The translations under genes and the position numbers were made by a program. Below the pieces are notes generated by a model that ran no database searches, was not told the DNA's origin, and saw only the letters and a list, made by a program, of their open reading frames with translations. Below are positions 1-7,118 of a stretch of DNA of 33,718 bases, piece after piece. Source of the stretch: Candidatus Staskawiczbacteria bacterium (GTDB lineage Bacteria; Patescibacteriota; Minisyncoccia; Minisyncoccales; Staskawiczbacteraceae); NCBI GenBank assembly GCA_903854535.1, contig CAINWR010000068.1:1-33718 (forward strand). Reading direction: 5' to 3'. Position 1 is the first letter of the stretch, and every line of letters starts with the position of its first letter.

Positions 1-410
1 GCTCAACTGGCAACAACTCAGGCTGGATACAAACAAACACATGGCAAGAAACAAATCTCAACTATGACAAAGAATACACATACACAGTAAAATACAGAAA
101 CGGCAACGCAATAGAAACCTCCACAATCTCAACAACTCAATCAACCCCATTTGCTTCTTTTGGCACAGTTGTTCTTCAACCGCAAGCTTCAGAACCAACT
201 CCAACACCACAAGAAGTCATACCAACACCAGAATCACAAGAACCTCAAACAGAGCTACAACAACCTCAGCCAGAACAATCAACAGAACAACCAACTCCTC
301 AAACAAATCAACAACAAACTCAAGCTTTAATCACAGAAATCAAAGCTAAGCTTGTAGAGTTAATCACACAGCTAATAGTGTTACTTCAAGAAAAGATAAA
401 TAACAGATAA
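1..410 (+). CDS. C-terminal part of a large secreted/surface protein (5' end outside window)
   Basis: The frame is open from base 3 to a TAA at 408-410, giving about 135 residues. The first 50 residues look like the end of a fibronectin type III-like beta domain (NLNYDKEYTYTVKYRNG). A linker rich in Pro, Gln, Glu and Thr follows (about residues 60-108). The last 27 residues form a Leu/Ile-rich amphipathic helix ending EKINNR. There is no LPXTG motif and no clear membrane anchor. The coding strand is rich in A and C and poor in T, unlike the genes to the right but like the far right end of the window (33040-33718). Exported localisation is inferred from domain type because the N-terminus is not in the window. 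Confidence 0.75.
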   Translation, partial: STGNNSGWIQTNTWQETNLNYDKEYTYTVKYRNGNAIETSTISTTQSTPFASFGTVVLQPQASEPTPTPQEVIPTPESQEPQTELQQPQPEQSTEQPTPQTNQQQTQALITEIKAKLVELITQLIVLLQEKINNR

Positions 411-421
411 ATATTTAAAGC

Positions 422-450
422 AAAAACCACTTTTAAATAAAGTGGTTTTT
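422..450. terminator. Bidirectional rho-independent terminator
   Basis: A 12-bp stem (AAAAACCACTTT with AAAGTGGTTTTT) closes a 5-base loop. A-runs and T-runs on both sides let it work in both directions. It lies between the convergent surface-protein fragment (+) and the HtrA gene (-). Confidence 0.8.
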
Positions 451-468
451 TGAGATTATTTTTTGCAA

Positions 469-1500
469 TTATTCTTTTTCTGAAAGAATTGCTTTTAATT
501 CAATATTCTGGCCATTTCTTAATATTTCAAAAATTGTTTCTTTGCCTACTTCGCACTTTTGTAAAATTTGCCCCAAAGGGTTTTCTAAATTAATTTTTTC
601 TCCATTACAAGAAAGCAAAATATCAAATTCTTTTATCCCAGCTTTATCTGCTGCTGAATCTTTGATTACTGGGCTTTCTCCCAACGCTTCTCTTACTACA
701 ATAGCACCTTCTTCTACTGGCAATTTGTTGGCCTTAGCCATTTCTTTGGAAATTAATACATATTTTATTCCTAAGAAAGGTATAACTATTTTGCCAAATT
801 TCTTAATTTCTTGCAGATCTTTTTTGGCATAATTTATAGGAATTGCAAAACCAATATTTTGAGCACCCATAATTGTAGCTGTGTTAATACCTATAACTTG
901 GCCTTGCATATTTACTAAAGGACCGCCAGAATTTCCTGGATTTATAGCTGCATCTGTTTGGATTAAACCTCTTAAATTTTGAGATTGATTTTCAATTCCA
1001 CCAAAAGCTGTAATGTATCTTGATAAGCCAGACACAATGCCAGTAGATAAAGTATCTGTAAATTCTCCAAGAGCATTACCTACTGCCATAACTTCTTCAC
1101 CAATTTCTATTTTATCAGAATTTGCCATATCTAAATAAGGTAAATTATATGAATCAATTTTCAGAATTGCAAGATCATTAATTGGATTACGAGATAAAAC
1201 TTTAGCAGGAAATTTTTTAGTTGGTTCAATAATTACCGTATAATCTGCTGTTGTATCAGCTACTACATGATTTGAGGTTATAATATATCCATCTTTTGAA
1301 ATAATAAACCCAGATCCACCACCAATTTGTGTAGATTCTAAATTATTTTTCTCTCCATTTGTTTTTGGCATAATATATTCTTTGCCACCAAATGGGAAAG
1401 AATAAAAATCCTCAACCTTTGGAAGGTCTTTGGAAACAATTATTGTAATTACAGCGGGGCAAACTTTTTTGGCAATTTGAACTATTGGAGATTTAAACAT
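469..1500 (-). CDS. htrA: HtrA/DegP-family serine protease with one PDZ domain
   Basis: 343 residues. The trypsin-like fold shows the full triad: His78 in SNHVV, Asp109 in INDLAIL and Ser191 in GNSGGPLV. A single C-terminal PDZ domain spans about 240-340. The family degrades or refolds misfolded proteins, normally outside the cytoplasmic membrane. Oddly there is no N-terminal signal peptide or membrane anchor: the protein begins MFKSPIVQIAKKVCPAVITI, where the protease domain already starts. An in-frame stop 24-26 bases upstream with no alternative start codon after it supports this ATG. The location is therefore uncertain (cytoplasmic or non-classical). It is transcribed away from the Cys-rich exoprotein gene from an overlapping promoter region. 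Confidence 0.93.
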   Translation of the reverse strand: MFKSPIVQIAKKVCPAVITIIVSKDLPKVEDFYSFPFGGKEYIMPKTNGEKNNLESTQIGGGSGFIISKDGYIITSNHVVADTTADYTVIIEPTKKFPAKVLSRNPINDLAILKIDSYNLPYLDMANSDKIEIGEEVMAVGNALGEFTDTLSTGIVSGLSRYITAFGGIENQSQNLRGLIQTDAAINPGNSGGPLVNMQGQVIGINTATIMGAQNIGFAIPINYAKKDLQEIKKFGKIVIPFLGIKYVLISKEMAKANKLPVEEGAIVVREALGESPVIKDSAADKAGIKEFDILLSCNGEKINLENPLGQILQKCEVGKETIFEILRNGQNIELKAILSEKE

Positions 1501-1523
1501 ATTTTTATAGTTAATTTTGATTA

Positions 1524-1552
1524 ATTATAATTCTTTGACAATATTTTTGCAA
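1524..1552 (-). promoter_or_regulatory. Sigma70-type promoter for htrA
   Basis: On the minus strand TTGCAA is followed by 17 bases and a perfect TATAAT. The start of transcription would fall near 1517, about 17 bases before the htrA ATG. It overlaps the opposite-facing promoter at 1535-1562. Confidence 0.6.
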
Positions 1553-1562
1553 GGAGTATAAT
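1535..1562 (+). promoter_or_regulatory. Consensus sigma70-type promoter for the Cys-rich exoprotein
   Basis: TTGACA (1535-1540), a 16-base spacer and TATAAT (1557-1562) match the consensus perfectly. The predicted start near 1569 leaves a leader of about 23 bases without a Shine-Dalgarno sequence. A gene with this promoter is probably well expressed. Confidence 0.75.
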
Positions 1563-1591
1563 AAATAAATAAAATTAAAAAATAAAAAGAT

Positions 1592-4500
1592 ATGAAAAAA
1601 ATATATTTAATAATGGCATTGTCTTTAGTATTATTTCTTGGGGCAGATAAAATATTATCTGCAACAACTAATTGTGTAGATTCTGATGGTGGTAAAATTT
1701 TTAATATAAAAGGTACGGTAACATATTTATATAATGGATTAAGTAGATCAGCTACTGATTATTGTTTTAGCGATACATCTTTAGTTGAAAGATATTGCGC
1801 TCAAGGTAGTGCTTTTAATATGACGCAAGTTTGTGAATATGGGTGTGATGTAGCTAATAGCGTGTGTAAAGCATCTCCAGCTGTTGATAACCAGGAAAAT
1901 CCTGGCACAACCACAGGTGGTGACACAACCACTGGCACAGGGACCACTGGAACTCAAGTTAAATGTTCAGAAACAGATAGTGGTAATAACATATGGAAAT
2001 ATGGAATTTTAAATGATCCAAAAGGTGGCCAGAAGTTTGATTATTGTGTTGGTTCTGGGCCAGGAAGCTCTGTGGGTGAATATTATTGTACTGGAGATTA
2101 TGCTTATACTTTTGCATATTTTAGATGTGATTATGGTTGCGAATCTGGTGCTTGTAAAACAAGAATTAATTTTACTTCACCTTTATCTGCTTCAAGCGCT
2201 AATACAAAATTAAATTTTGGGAGTAAGTATGATATTGTATGGCAAGGCCAAGGCTCAATAGGAAAAAATATATCCTTAGATATTTATAAAATGCAATTTA
2301 GACCAGAAGGAAATTTTTGGACAACTTGGACAAAAGTAAAGACCTTAAAATTAATAAATATTTCTGATACGCTGTTTTCTGGATCTTTAAATGGCTGGAC
2401 AAATGATTTGGCTGTAAATGATGATTCACATGGTTATGCATTTGTTATGAATGACTTGGCACTAGTTTCTGGAGAAACATCAATTGTTGGTTACCAATTT
2501 TTTCAAGTGGTGAGTTCGGGTGGTGTTGAAGGGGTTGGTGGTGGTTTAAATGGTTTCGAATGCACTGACTCTGATGGAGGTGTTAAAGCTTTTACAAAAG
2601 GAACTGTTAGCACAACTGCAGGACAATCTTATGTAGATGTATGTAATGTAAATTATGTTAAAGAATATTTTTGTGATGGTGCAAATATAAGATCAAATGA
2701 TGTTTATTGTTCTGCTGGGTGTAGTAATGGATCTTGCAATATAGATTGTACAGATTCAGACAATGGTAAAGACATTTTCACTAAAGGATTTTTATCAAGA
2801 AAAAGTACCAGTGTTCAAAATTATGATAGTTGTACAAGTTCTAACACAAAAGTTATAGAAAATTTTTGTAATGCAGAAACTGGTTTAATTGATAGTGAAA
2901 TTATTGATTGTAAAAATGGCTGTATAGATGGAGCTTGTAAACTAGATTGTAATCCAGATTGGCAGGCAAGAGAATGGTCTTCTTGTTCTTCGGCTACTTT
3001 GACGCAAACAAGAGAATACTATGATAAAAATAATTGTAATATAACAAAAGATAAGCCAGCAACTGAAACTAGGAATTGTTCTATAATTGATGTAAATAAT
3101 ACTGGAGATAATACTAATAATCTTACTTGCACTGATACAGATAATGGTAGAAATTATTTTACAAGAGGTATTACTTATTTATCTGATGTACTTGTTAATA
3201 GGCCTACAGATGTATGTTCTGCTGATAGAAAGAGTCTTACAGAATATTATTGTGAAGAAGGGGTTGTTAAAAGTGAAATAGTGCCATGTCAGAACGGTTG
3301 CTTGAATGGTGTTTGTAATTCATCTTGCACAGATTCAGATAATGGTAAAGTTTATAATATAAAAGGAACTACAGTCTATGGATCTTCTACTGTTGTTGAT
3401 AAATGTTATGATAAAAATCCAAAATGGCTTCAAGAATATTATTGTGATGTTGATGGAGTGAGAAAATATGAATGGAAGTTTTGTTCTTTGGGTTGTGATA
3501 CAGAAAAAGCAATTTGTAGGCAAGCAGAAAATACTTGCGAGCCAAACTGGAATTGTACAGCTTGGAGTACTTGCTCAAACTCAAGTCAAGTGCGAACTTG
3601 CACAGATAGCAATAACTGTGGAGTAACAACTAACAAACCAGCAGAAACTCAGTCTTGTGGAACATCAGGATCTTGCAGTGATTCTGATACGGGAAAGGAT
3701 TACTTTACCAAAGGTTTTACAATAAATGCTTTTAATCAGAGGTCAGATGATAGTTGTTCTGGTAATGATTTGACCGAATATTATTGTAAAAATGATGGTA
3801 GTGGTGCCTCTATGTTTGAAATTAAAAAATGTGATTATGGTATTGGTGCTTACAAATGTGAAAATGGTGCTTGTGTAGCTACAACTTGCACTCCAAACTG
3901 GACTTGTACAGCTTGGAGTACTTGCTCAAACTCAAGTCAAGTGCGAACTTGCACAGATAGCAATAACTGTGGAGTAACAACTAACAAACCAGCAGAAACT
4001 CAGTCTTGCTCTGTTTCTCAAACTTGTACTGACCCAGATGGAAAAGATTATTTTAGAAAAGAAACATTAGTTTATAGAGGTACGTCATATGCAGATCGTT
4101 GTGACTCAAGATATCCAAACCACGTATTAGAATATTATTGTGATAGCACAGGAACAGGTAAGGCTGAATGGGGTTCATGTCCAAATGGATGTGATGGTGA
4201 TGGCGCTTGCAGGCCTGTAGATACCTGTACTCCAACTTGGATGTGTGGTCCTTGGGGTGCTTGTTCAAATTCGAGCCAATCAAGAACTTGTGTTCAAGGA
4301 AATTGTGTTAATCAAGTTGGGACAAAAACAGAAAATCGAAGTTGCAACGTAACAGGGGCCTGTACTGATTCAGATGACGGAAAAAATTATTATAAAGAAG
4401 GAATAGTAACCGAAGCTAGTGGTAATACTTATGATGATATTTGTACTGGCAACAGACTTTTAGAATATTATTGTGATGGGAATAGTGTTGGAGTTGAAGA

Positions 4501-6010
4501 AAAACTTTGTATATGTAAAAATAATAAGGCATGTAACCAAGCAGTTTTATGTGAGGATTCTGATGGAAAAAATTACTTTACTGATGGATTTGTTTTATAT
4601 TCAGGCAATTTAGTTCACGATTATTGTTCGGGTGATTTATTGCAAGAAAGATACTGTACTACTGCTGGGACACAAGCTAGTGAGACAATAAGATGTCAAT
4701 ATGGTTGTAATAATAGTAATAAGGCTTGTAATGTTTCATCAACTTGCTCTCCAAATTGGACTTGTGGAGCTTTTGGAGTTTGTAGGAATGGAACATGGGA
4801 AAGAACATGCACTCAAACTAATTGTCCATATTTAGAGAAAACAAAAACAGAAACTCAATCGTGCGCAACTTGTAATGAATCTGATGGTGGAGAAGTATAT
4901 TCTATTAAGGGGGTTTTAAATTATATAGATATAGCTGGTAAAACAGAAACAAAAGAAGATGTTTGTATTGATAGTTCTAATTATGGTAAGGATAAATTAC
5001 TTAAAGAATATTATTGTCAAACTGTAGGTGGTTATACACATTGGACTTCGAAAGAAAAGTTATGCGAAAATGGTTGCATTAATGGATCTTGTAATACTCA
5101 TACAGAATGTCAAAATCAGAAATGTGTTTCGGTGAGTGGCACTGGATCAAATAGTTGTACTTTTGGTAATGATTCAACTTGTAGCGGAGGTAATGGGACT
5201 TGTACAGATACTGATGGCGGAAAAGATTACTTTGTCCGAGGAGAAGTAAATGCTTTTAGCGCTACTGGCAATAGGAAGGTTTCTGATTCTTGTTCAGGAA
5301 ATTATCTTACAGAAGAATATTGCGAAGGAGGTATTGCTAAAACTGAAGCTAATCATTGGTGCGCCGATGGATGCTCTAATGGTGCTTGTATAGCACCAGT
5401 TTGTAGTGAAACAGATTCAGGGAGAGACTATTTTAATCCAGGAGTAACAACTGGTTCTAATGGAGAAAGACATTATGATGTTTGTGCAAATGGTATTCTT
5501 GGAGAATTTTATTGTGGTAGTGATAATAGAACAGCATTTTATGAGTCAGTAACTTGTGGAGAAGGATGTGATAGTAGTAATAAAGCATGTAAACAGACAG
5601 TACCAACTTGTACAGAATCTGATAATGGAAAGGATTACCTTGTAAAAGGAACTACAAGCATCTTAACCGGCAGCTCTTTAATGGATCAATGTCTTGATGC
5701 CTATCAACTTCAAGAATATTATTGTGCGTCACCTGCTGCTACTGCTATTTCAACTGAATTTAAAAATTGTGAAAATGGATGTGCAAATGGATTTTGTAAG
5801 CCAGGCGTATCTCAATCCTGTGTTGATCCAGATGGTAAAAATTATAATAGAAAAGAAACAATGGCCTATTTAGGACTAACATATACAGATTATTGTGACT
5901 CTAGGTTTCCTGGATATGTAGTGGAGTATTATTGTAATGATGAAGGGGTTGGTAAGGCGCAATATGGATCTTGTGGTAATAGTACTTGTTTCTCGGGAGC
6001 TTGTAAATAA
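1592..6010 (+). CDS. Giant secreted Cys-rich modular protein (15 six-Cys modules, 5 TSP1-like modules)
   Basis: 1472 residues with an N-terminal signal peptide (MKKIYLIMALSLVLFLGADK; cleavage probably after ILSA). The body is a string of about 60-residue modules. Each follows one pattern: Cys, an acidic DSD(G/N)GK motif, an aromatic and KG, then D-x-C, then EYYC, then Cys, then GC, then (N)GAC. I count about fifteen. Five thrombospondin type 1-like modules (CxPNWxCxAWSxC...RTC...KPxETQSC) are interleaved in the middle, and a beta-sandwich-like non-Cys segment lies near residues 190-315. The acidic loop resembles a calcium-binding loop, but this is inference. The even number of Cys per module suggests disulfide-stabilised extracellular domains, fitting an adhesin or host-contact role. 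No C-terminal anchor is seen. The gene is a single transcription unit with its own promoter and terminator. Confidence 0.9.
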   Translation: MKKIYLIMALSLVLFLGADKILSATTNCVDSDGGKIFNIKGTVTYLYNGLSRSATDYCFSDTSLVERYCAQGSAFNMTQVCEYGCDVANSVCKASPAVDNQENPGTTTGGDTTTGTGTTGTQVKCSETDSGNNIWKYGILNDPKGGQKFDYCVGSGPGSSVGEYYCTGDYAYTFAYFRCDYGCESGACKTRINFTSPLSASSANTKLNFGSKYDIVWQGQGSIGKNISLDIYKMQFRPEGNFWTTWTKVKTLKLINISDTLFSGSLNGWTNDLAVNDDSHGYAFVMNDLALVSGETSIVGYQFFQVVSSGGVEGVGGGLNGFECTDSDGGVKAFTKGTVSTTAGQSYVDVCNVNYVKEYFCDGANIRSNDVYCSAGCSNGSCNIDCTDSDNGKDIFTKGFLSRKSTSVQNYDSCTSSNTKVIENFCNAETGLIDSEIIDCKNGCIDGACKLDCNPDWQAREWSSCSSATLTQTREYYDKNNCNITKDKPATETRNCSIIDVNNTGDNTNNLTCTDTDNGRNYFTRGITYLSDVLVNRPTDVCSADRKSLTEYYCEEGVVKSEIVPCQNGCLNGVCNSSCTDSDNGKVYNIKGTTVYGSSTVVDKCYDKNPKWLQEYYCDVDGVRKYEWKFCSLGCDTEKAICRQAENTCEPNWNCTAWSTCSNSSQVRTCTDSNNCGVTTNKPAETQSCGTSGSCSDSDTGKDYFTKGFTINAFNQRSDDSCSGNDLTEYYCKNDGSGASMFEIKKCDYGIGAYKCENGACVATTCTPNWTCTAWSTCSNSSQVRTCTDSNNCGVTTNKPAETQSCSVSQTCTDPDGKDYFRKETLVYRGTSYADRCDSRYPNHVLEYYCDSTGTGKAEWGSCPNGCDGDGACRPVDTCTPTWMCGPWGACSNSSQSRTCVQGNCVNQVGTKTENRSCNVTGACTDSDDGKNYYKEGIVTEASGNTYDDICTGNRLLEYYCDGNSVGVEEKLCICKNNKACNQAVLCEDSDGKNYFTDGFVLYSGNLVHDYCSGDLLQERYCTTAGTQASETIRCQYGCNNSNKACNVSSTCSPNWTCGAFGVCRNGTWERTCTQTNCPYLEKTKTETQSCATCNESDGGEVYSIKGVLNYIDIAGKTETKEDVCIDSSNYGKDKLLKEYYCQTVGGYTHWTSKEKLCENGCINGSCNTHTECQNQKCVSVSGTGSNSCTFGNDSTCSGGNGTCTDTDGGKDYFVRGEVNAFSATGNRKVSDSCSGNYLTEEYCEGGIAKTEANHWCADGCSNGACIAPVCSETDSGRDYFNPGVTTGSNGERHYDVCANGILGEFYCGSDNRTAFYESVTCGEGCDSSNKACKQTVPTCTESDNGKDYLVKGTTSILTGSSLMDQCLDAYQLQEYYCASPAATAISTEFKNCENGCANGFCKPGVSQSCVDPDGKNYNRKETMAYLGLTYTDYCDSRFPGYVVEYYCNDEGVGKAQYGSCGNSTCFSGACK
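3542..3657 (+). repeat. Copy 1 of a 116-bp near-identical intragenic repeat (TSP1-like module)
   Basis: This segment encodes a thrombospondin-like module and matches 3893-4008 with a single mismatch (base 3552 against 3903). The last 105 bp are identical. Other modules of the protein are much more diverged, so this pair reflects recent duplication or gene conversion. Confidence 0.9.
3893..4008 (+). repeat. Copy 2 of the 116-bp intragenic repeat
   Basis: Partner of 3542-3657 at an offset of 351 bp (117 codons). Recombination between the copies would delete or add one 6-Cys plus TSP1 unit in frame. Confidence 0.9.
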
Positions 6011-6020
6011 TAAAATATTA

Positions 6021-6055
6021 CAAAACAAATCCGCATTTTTGCGGATTTTGTTTTG
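6021..6055 (+). terminator. Rho-independent terminator after the Cys-rich gene
   Basis: A GC-centred hairpin pairs CAAAACAAATCCGC (6021-6034) with the complementary run 6041-6055, with one bulged T. It begins 10 bases after the stop codon. Confidence 0.75.
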
Positions 6056-6088
6056 TAAAAAATGGTATAATTTAGTAATCGCTTTCGC

Positions 6089-6117
6089 TTGAAATCAAAA
6101 ATTAGATGTGATAAAAT
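6089..6117 (+). promoter_or_regulatory. Promoter for the MBL hydrolase - gyrA operon
   Basis: TTGAAA (6089-6094), 17 bases, TAAAAT (6112-6117). Transcription would start near 6124, 30 bases before the ATG at 6154. A second isolated TATAAT lies at 6066-6071 without a good -35. Confidence 0.5.
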
Positions 6118-6153
6118 GATTAAATGATACTTTAAAATTAATTATTCTTTACT

Positions 6154-6840
6154 ATGGCAAAAATATCTTGGAGAGGGCAATCTTGTTTTGAAATTTCTGT
6201 ATCTAACTCAAAAGATCATGAAGCAAATATTATAATTGATCCTTTTGATGAAGAAATAGGTTTGCGAGTGCCAAATTTATCTGGTGATGTGCTTTTAATT
6301 ACGCATAATCATCATGATCATAATAATGTAAAAGCAGTTAAACCTGACCCTTTTATAATTAAGGGCCCTGGAGAATATGAGGTTAAAGGAGTCTTTGTAC
6401 AGGGTATTTTATCATCTCATGATGAAAAAGAAGGTAAAGACCTGCCTAGCGTCAAGGCTGGAAAGGGTAAAAACACTATTTATACAATTGAAGCTGAAGA
6501 TATGAAGTTTTGCCATTTAGGTGATTTGGGCCAGAAAGAGCTTACTTCAGAGCAATTAGATAAAATCGGAACAGTTGATGTGCTGATGATTCCAGTTGGA
6601 GGAGAGGGTTATACTATTTCTTCTGTAGAAGCTATGAAAATAGTTTCACAAATTGAACCTAAAATTGTGATTCCAATGCATTATGAAATTCCAAAACTTA
6701 AAATCAAATTAGATCCAGTAGAAAAGTTTTTAAAAGCTATGGGTAAAAATACCGGAGCAGTTGTCCCACAAGAAAAGTTTTTAGCTAAAGAAAGCACAAT
6801 GCCAAAAGAAGGCACAGAAGTAGTAGTATTATTACCATAA
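6154..6840 (+). CDS. MBL-fold metallo-hydrolase (UlaG-like group)
   Basis: 228 residues. The metallo-beta-lactamase signature HNHHDH is at residues 51-56 (the HxHxDH metal-binding motif). Further likely metal ligands are His89, the HLGD segment at 121-124 and His176 in PMHYE. The compact size and lack of accessory domains match the group that includes UlaG-type lactonases and many uncharacterised hydrolases. Two metal ions, usually zinc, are expected. The substrate cannot be told from sequence. It is the first gene of an apparent operon: 8 bases separate it from the membrane protein gene, which in turn precedes gyrA. No Shine-Dalgarno sequence precedes the ATG. Confidence 0.85.
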   Translation: MAKISWRGQSCFEISVSNSKDHEANIIIDPFDEEIGLRVPNLSGDVLLITHNHHDHNNVKAVKPDPFIIKGPGEYEVKGVFVQGILSSHDEKEGKDLPSVKAGKGKNTIYTIEAEDMKFCHLGDLGQKELTSEQLDKIGTVDVLMIPVGGEGYTISSVEAMKIVSQIEPKIVIPMHYEIPKLKIKLDPVEKFLKAMGKNTGAVVPQEKFLAKESTMPKEGTEVVVLLP

Positions 6841-6848
6841 TTTTCAAA

Positions 6849-7103
6849 ATGAAAATTCATGAATTCATAAGTAAACTTCAGTCTTTATCAGATGAACAGA
6901 AGAAAACAATAATAATTATTATTGTTATTGTTCTAGCTTTTATTTTTGGATTTTTTTGGTTTAGATCTTCTGCAGAAAGATTAAATAAATTGGGCGAAGT
7001 TACAAAAGATATAAAACTTCCAGAAATGAAAATACCTGAAATTAATTTACAGGAAACGCAAACCCCCACAACAAATGATTCTACAAATAATATTACAAAA
7101 TAA
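6849..7103 (+). CDS. Small single-pass membrane protein of unknown function
   Basis: 84 residues. A short charged N-terminus (MKIHEFISKLQSLSDEQKK) precedes one hydrophobic helix (about residues 20-38, Ile/Val/Phe-rich), then a positively charged and Pro-rich soluble tail with several KxPE-type motifs and a Thr/Asn-rich end. I do not recognise a family. Short gaps on both sides (8 bases after the MBL gene, 15 before gyrA) suggest co-transcription. Topology with the tail outside is not proven. Confidence 0.7.
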   Translation: MKIHEFISKLQSLSDEQKKTIIIIIVIVLAFIFGFFWFRSSAERLNKLGEVTKDIKLPEMKIPEINLQETQTPTTNDSTNNITK

Positions 7104-7118
7104 TAAATAAGTGAAAAC

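Noticed and set aside
542-832. Plus-strand 96-residue frame opposite htrA
   Set aside because: Antisense shadow of a clear protease gene.
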